Assembly: GCF_000008685.2 (NCBI RefSeq)
Contig: NC_001318.1
Span: 478,224-511,723 of the forward strand
Origin: Borreliella burgdorferi B31
Lineage (GTDB): Bacteria > Spirochaetota > Spirochaetia > Borreliales > Borreliaceae
Direction: 5' to 3'
Length of the DNA stretch: 33,500 bases
Positions 31,091 to 33,500 of the stretch are shown one piece after another. The notes beneath the pieces were generated by a model. That model saw only the letters and a program-made list of their open reading frames with translations. It had not been told where the DNA came from and made no database searches. Each line of letters begins with the position of its first letter. Position 1 is the stretch's first letter. Both the position numbers and the translations under genes were made by a program.

Positions 31091-32623
31091 ATGATATATA
31101 TTATTTTTTCTTCTATTTTTGCTGGCTTTATATTAGGATTTTTAGTAAGAGTTTTTTTAGGTAGATTGTCTTTATTAGATTTAGAAAAAAATCTGAAAAA
31201 AGTAAGAGTAGAATCACAATTAGAGATAGAAAATGAAAGAAGGCAAATTATTGCTAATGCAAAATCTCAAATGCTTAAAGAAAAAAACCAGCAAGATAGG
31301 GATATAAGAGATCGGAAAAATGAGATTGTTAATTTAGAAAAAAGATTATTACAAAGAGAAGAAACTTTAGATAAGAGAATATCTGCTCTTGACAAACAGC
31401 AGTCTAGAGTTGATTTTAAAATTAAAGAATTTGAACAAAAAGAAAAAGTAATAAGAGAAAAAGAGGCCGATCTTGTTAAAAGATTGGAAAATATTTCTGG
31501 TCTTACAAGAGAAGATGCAAGAAAAATTGTAATTGAAAAAGTTGAGCATGAGTCCAAAAGAGATGCTCAAGTTATTATCAATAAAAGTGAGCAGGAAGCA
31601 CAGCTATTAGCAGATAAGGTTGCAAAAGATATTTTAGTATCTACTATGCAGCGTATTGTTACGGAGGTGAGTTCTGAGTTTACAGTGGCTTCTGTTGAGC
31701 TACCTAATGATGAGATGAAAGGTAGGATTATAGGTAAAGAAGGGCGCAATATTAGGGCTCTTGAGACTTTAATAGGAGCAGATATCATTATTGATGATAC
31801 GCCTGAAGCTGTTGTTATATCTTGCTTTGATCCAATAAGAAAAGAGCTTGCCAAGAGGACTTTAGAAAGGCTTGTTACAGATGGCAGAATTCATCCTGCT
31901 AGGATTGAAGAAGTTGTGTATAATGTTACCAATGAGATAAATAGCATTATTCAAGAAGAGGGTGAGAAGGTGGTTTTTGACCTTAATATACATGGGCTTG
32001 ATAAGAGACTTATTAGGGGGTTGGGAAGGCTTTACTTTAGAAGCAGTTATGGTCAAAATGTTTTAAGCCACTCTAAAGAAACGGCTATAATAGGAGAAAT
32101 TTTGGCTAAAGAGATGAAATTAGATCCTGTTGTAGTAAAAAGAGCATGCCTTTTGCATGATATTGGGAAAGGGATGGAAAGTATTTCTGATAATAGCGAG
32201 GGACATGCTATTACTGGTGCTGAACTTGCTCAAAGTTGCGGAGAGAGCGAAATTGTTGTTAATGCTATTGCTGCGCATCACAATGAGGTGAAACCCGAGA
32301 GTCTTGAGGCTATTGTGGTTCAAATAGCAGATGCCATTTCAGCATCTCGTCCTGGAGCAAGAAGGGAAAGTTTAAATAACTATATAAATAGACTTAAAAG
32401 ACTTGAAGACATTGCGTATAGTTTTGAGGGTGTTCAAAAATGTTATGCTATTCAGGCAGGTCGTGAAGTTAGAATTATTGTTGACAATGCTTTAATTAAT
32501 GATGAAAAGTCAATTTTACTTGCAAGAGATATTGCTAAGAAGATAGAAGCTGAAATGAGATATCCTGGAAAAATTAAAGTTACAATTATTCGCGAAACCA
32601 GAGTTATTGAATATGCAAGATAG
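31091..32623 (+). CDS. rny: Ribonuclease Y
   Basis: RNase Y is a membrane-anchored endoribonuclease that starts mRNA decay. ATG 31091 follows AGGAG by nine bases; an out-of-frame ATG lies at 31086. Domains: N-terminal membrane helix (1-22), a long Lys/Glu coiled coil (about 28-180), a KH domain with GRIIGKEGRNIRALE (about 210-225), and an HD domain with LLHDIGKGM, the HD metal site, and AIAAHHNEVKPES. Length 510 aa is typical. Borrelia is thought to lack RNase E, so this is likely the main decay nuclease. The stop overlaps the ymdB start by 11 bases, the classic rny-ymdB pairing. Confidence 0.97.
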   Translation: MIYIIFSSIFAGFILGFLVRVFLGRLSLLDLEKNLKKVRVESQLEIENERRQIIANAKSQMLKEKNQQDRDIRDRKNEIVNLEKRLLQREETLDKRISALDKQQSRVDFKIKEFEQKEKVIREKEADLVKRLENISGLTREDARKIVIEKVEHESKRDAQVIINKSEQEAQLLADKVAKDILVSTMQRIVTEVSSEFTVASVELPNDEMKGRIIGKEGRNIRALETLIGADIIIDDTPEAVVISCFDPIRKELAKRTLERLVTDGRIHPARIEEVVYNVTNEINSIIQEEGEKVVFDLNIHGLDKRLIRGLGRLYFRSSYGQNVLSHSKETAIIGEILAKEMKLDPVVVKRACLLHDIGKGMESISDNSEGHAITGAELAQSCGESEIVVNAIAAHHNEVKPESLEAIVVQIADAISASRPGARRESLNNYINRLKRLEDIAYSFEGVQKCYAIQAGREVRIIVDNALINDEKSILLARDIAKKIEAEMRYPGKIKVTIIRETRVIEYAR

Positions 32624-33401
32624 CACTATTAAAACCTTGATAATTGGGGATATAATAGGCGAGAGTGGATTAAAAAAAGTTTTTTTTAATCTTAAAAACA
32701 TTAAGAATAAATATAGAATAGATTTAGTAATTGCTAATGGAGAAAATTCTTCAAATGGTTTTGGAATAACTCCAGAAATAGCAAATAATCTTTTTAGATC
32801 GGGGGTTAATGTTATTACTACCGGTAATCATGTGTATTCTAATTGCAAAATAAATGATTACCTAAATAAGCAAACATATATCTTAAGGCCAAATAATTTT
32901 TCAGATTTGTTAGATGGGCATGGTTATTGTTTTTTAACTATTAGAGATGAAAAAGTTGCTGTTGTTAATGTTCAAGGGGTTTTAAATATGAATTTTATTG
33001 TTAAAAATCCTTTTGATAATACAAAAAAATTGGTTAATATGCTGAGTAATAAAGCCAAAACCATTTTTGTAGATTTTCATGCTGAAAGTAATTATGAAAA
33101 AGAAAGTTTTGGATATTTTTTAAATGGTTTTGTAACAGGTGTGGTTGGTACTCATACCCATGTTATGACTCAAGATGAAAGAATATTGTCAAAGGGGACA
33201 GCCTATATTAGTGATATTGGGATGACAGGTGGATTAAATTCTGTAATAGGATTTAATCCCGACATTTCTCTTAAGGGCTTACTTGAATATACCCCCTTGA
33301 GAGCTGAAGTTGTAGAAGATGACACAATTTTACAAGGAGTTATTATTACTTCTAATTTAAAGACAGGCCGCGCTTTAAAAATTGAAAGGATTCAGAAATA
33401 A
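32613..33401 (+). CDS. ymdB: YmdB-family metallophosphoesterase, 262 aa
   Basis: ATG 32613 is chosen over TTG 32607; both are inside the rny end. Intact dinuclear metal ligands are visible: D13 (IGDIIG), E44-N45 (NGEN), N72-H73 (TGNH), H156 (DFHAE), and H181 and H183 (GTHTH). SDIGMTGGLNSVIGFNPD is the C-terminal family signature. B. subtilis YmdB is a 2',3'-cyclic nucleotide phosphodiesterase affecting biofilm and motility choice and is encoded next to rny, as here. A degenerate paralogue lies at 11510-12331. Confidence 0.94.
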   Translation: MQDSTIKTLIIGDIIGESGLKKVFFNLKNIKNKYRIDLVIANGENSSNGFGITPEIANNLFRSGVNVITTGNHVYSNCKINDYLNKQTYILRPNNFSDLLDGHGYCFLTIRDEKVAVVNVQGVLNMNFIVKNPFDNTKKLVNMLSNKAKTIFVDFHAESNYEKESFGYFLNGFVTGVVGTHTHVMTQDERILSKGTAYISDIGMTGGLNSVIGFNPDISLKGLLEYTPLRAEVVEDDTILQGVIITSNLKTGRALKIERIQK

Positions 33402-33500
33402 TTTATTAAATATACTTTGTAAAAGGTATCCAGAAAAAACACGAAAAGAATTAATGATCTTAATTCTAAAAGGCAATATATATGTAAATTCTCATAAAGA
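33382..33500 (+). CDS. Start of an S4-domain protein, TlyA-like (3' partial)
   Basis: A frame overlapping the ymdB end reads NNLLNILCKRYPEKTRKELM then ILILKGNIYVNSHK to the window edge. It matches an S4 RNA-binding motif (the 'LD..L....L..SR..A...I..G.V.VN' pattern) as at the N-terminus of TlyA-family rRNA methyltransferases/hemolysins. TTG 33382 is the only in-frame standard start nearby; AAAGGA (33385-33390) lies downstream of it, so the true start is uncertain (a rare codon near 33397 is possible). Family call is tentative. Confidence 0.5.
   Translation, partial: MKGFRNNLLNILCKRYPEKTRKELMILILKGNIYVNSHK

Noticed and set aside
1..33500. CRISPR arrays, insertion sequences, prophage, toxin-antitoxin or defence systems
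   Set aside because: No spaced repeats, transposase, integrase or defence-type gene was seen; the segment is core chromosome.

Overview
The window is about 33.5 kb of AT-rich, T- and G-skewed chromosomal DNA from a spirochaete of the Borrelia burgdorferi sensu lato group. Evidence is the gene order dnaX-ebfC-ndk, an Lpt-like cluster without any LPS genes, MurA with Asp in place of the catalytic Cys, and one contiguous S10-spc-alpha ribosomal operon closed by rny-ymdB. From memory this matches roughly BB_0458 to BB_0506 of strain B31; no database was consulted. Nearly all genes are on the + strand, as expected for a leading strand near the chromosomal origin. The only two minus-strand genes both encode predicted lipoproteins.

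Layout. 1-2.8 kb: a LamG/FnIII-like exported protein (5' end cut by the window edge) and a TPR protein. 2.8-4.2 kb: an RNA island with three tRNA-Ser genes, a tRNA-Arg and the SRP RNA (ffs), interrupted by a minus-strand lipoprotein. 4.4-7.0 kb: dnaX, ebfC, ndk. 7.3-13.7 kb: a tightly packed cluster of lptC, lptA, lptB, a YfiH/PgeF laccase-domain gene, a NIF3 gene, lspA, a small membrane protein, a degenerate YmdB paralogue and murA, i.e. envelope biogenesis and lipoprotein maturation. 13.7-14.4 kb: a 660 bp gap with no convincing gene. 14.4-16.3 kb: a MATE transporter and a convergent small lipoprotein. 16.3-16.8 kb: a regulatory region. 16.8-31.0 kb: tuf, rpsJ, rplC, rplD, rplW, rplB, rpsS, rplV, rpsC, rplP, rpmC, rpsQ, rplN, rplX, rplE, rpsN, rpsH, rplF, rplR, rpsE, rpmD, rplO, secY, rpmJ, rpsM, rpsK, rpoA, rplQ. 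31.1-33.4 kb: rny (RNase Y) and ymdB, followed by the start of a TlyA-like S4-domain gene.

The most interesting observations are: a 17-bp perfect inverted repeat that reads as a sigma70 promoter with a 17-bp spacer on both strands, between a lipoprotein gene and the tRNA-Arg/tRNA-Ser/ffs unit; a promoter-proximal terminator-like hairpin with a long U-tract in the tuf/S10 operon leader; two YmdB-family genes, one of which has lost nearly every metal ligand; an lptCAB-lspA cluster in an organism group without LPS; a likely leaderless lipoprotein mRNA; and a tRNA-Arg whose anticodon reads GCG, not the usual ACG (inosine) form. Everything was done by reading the sequence. Domain calls rest on motif recognition, and promoter and terminator calls on consensus matching.
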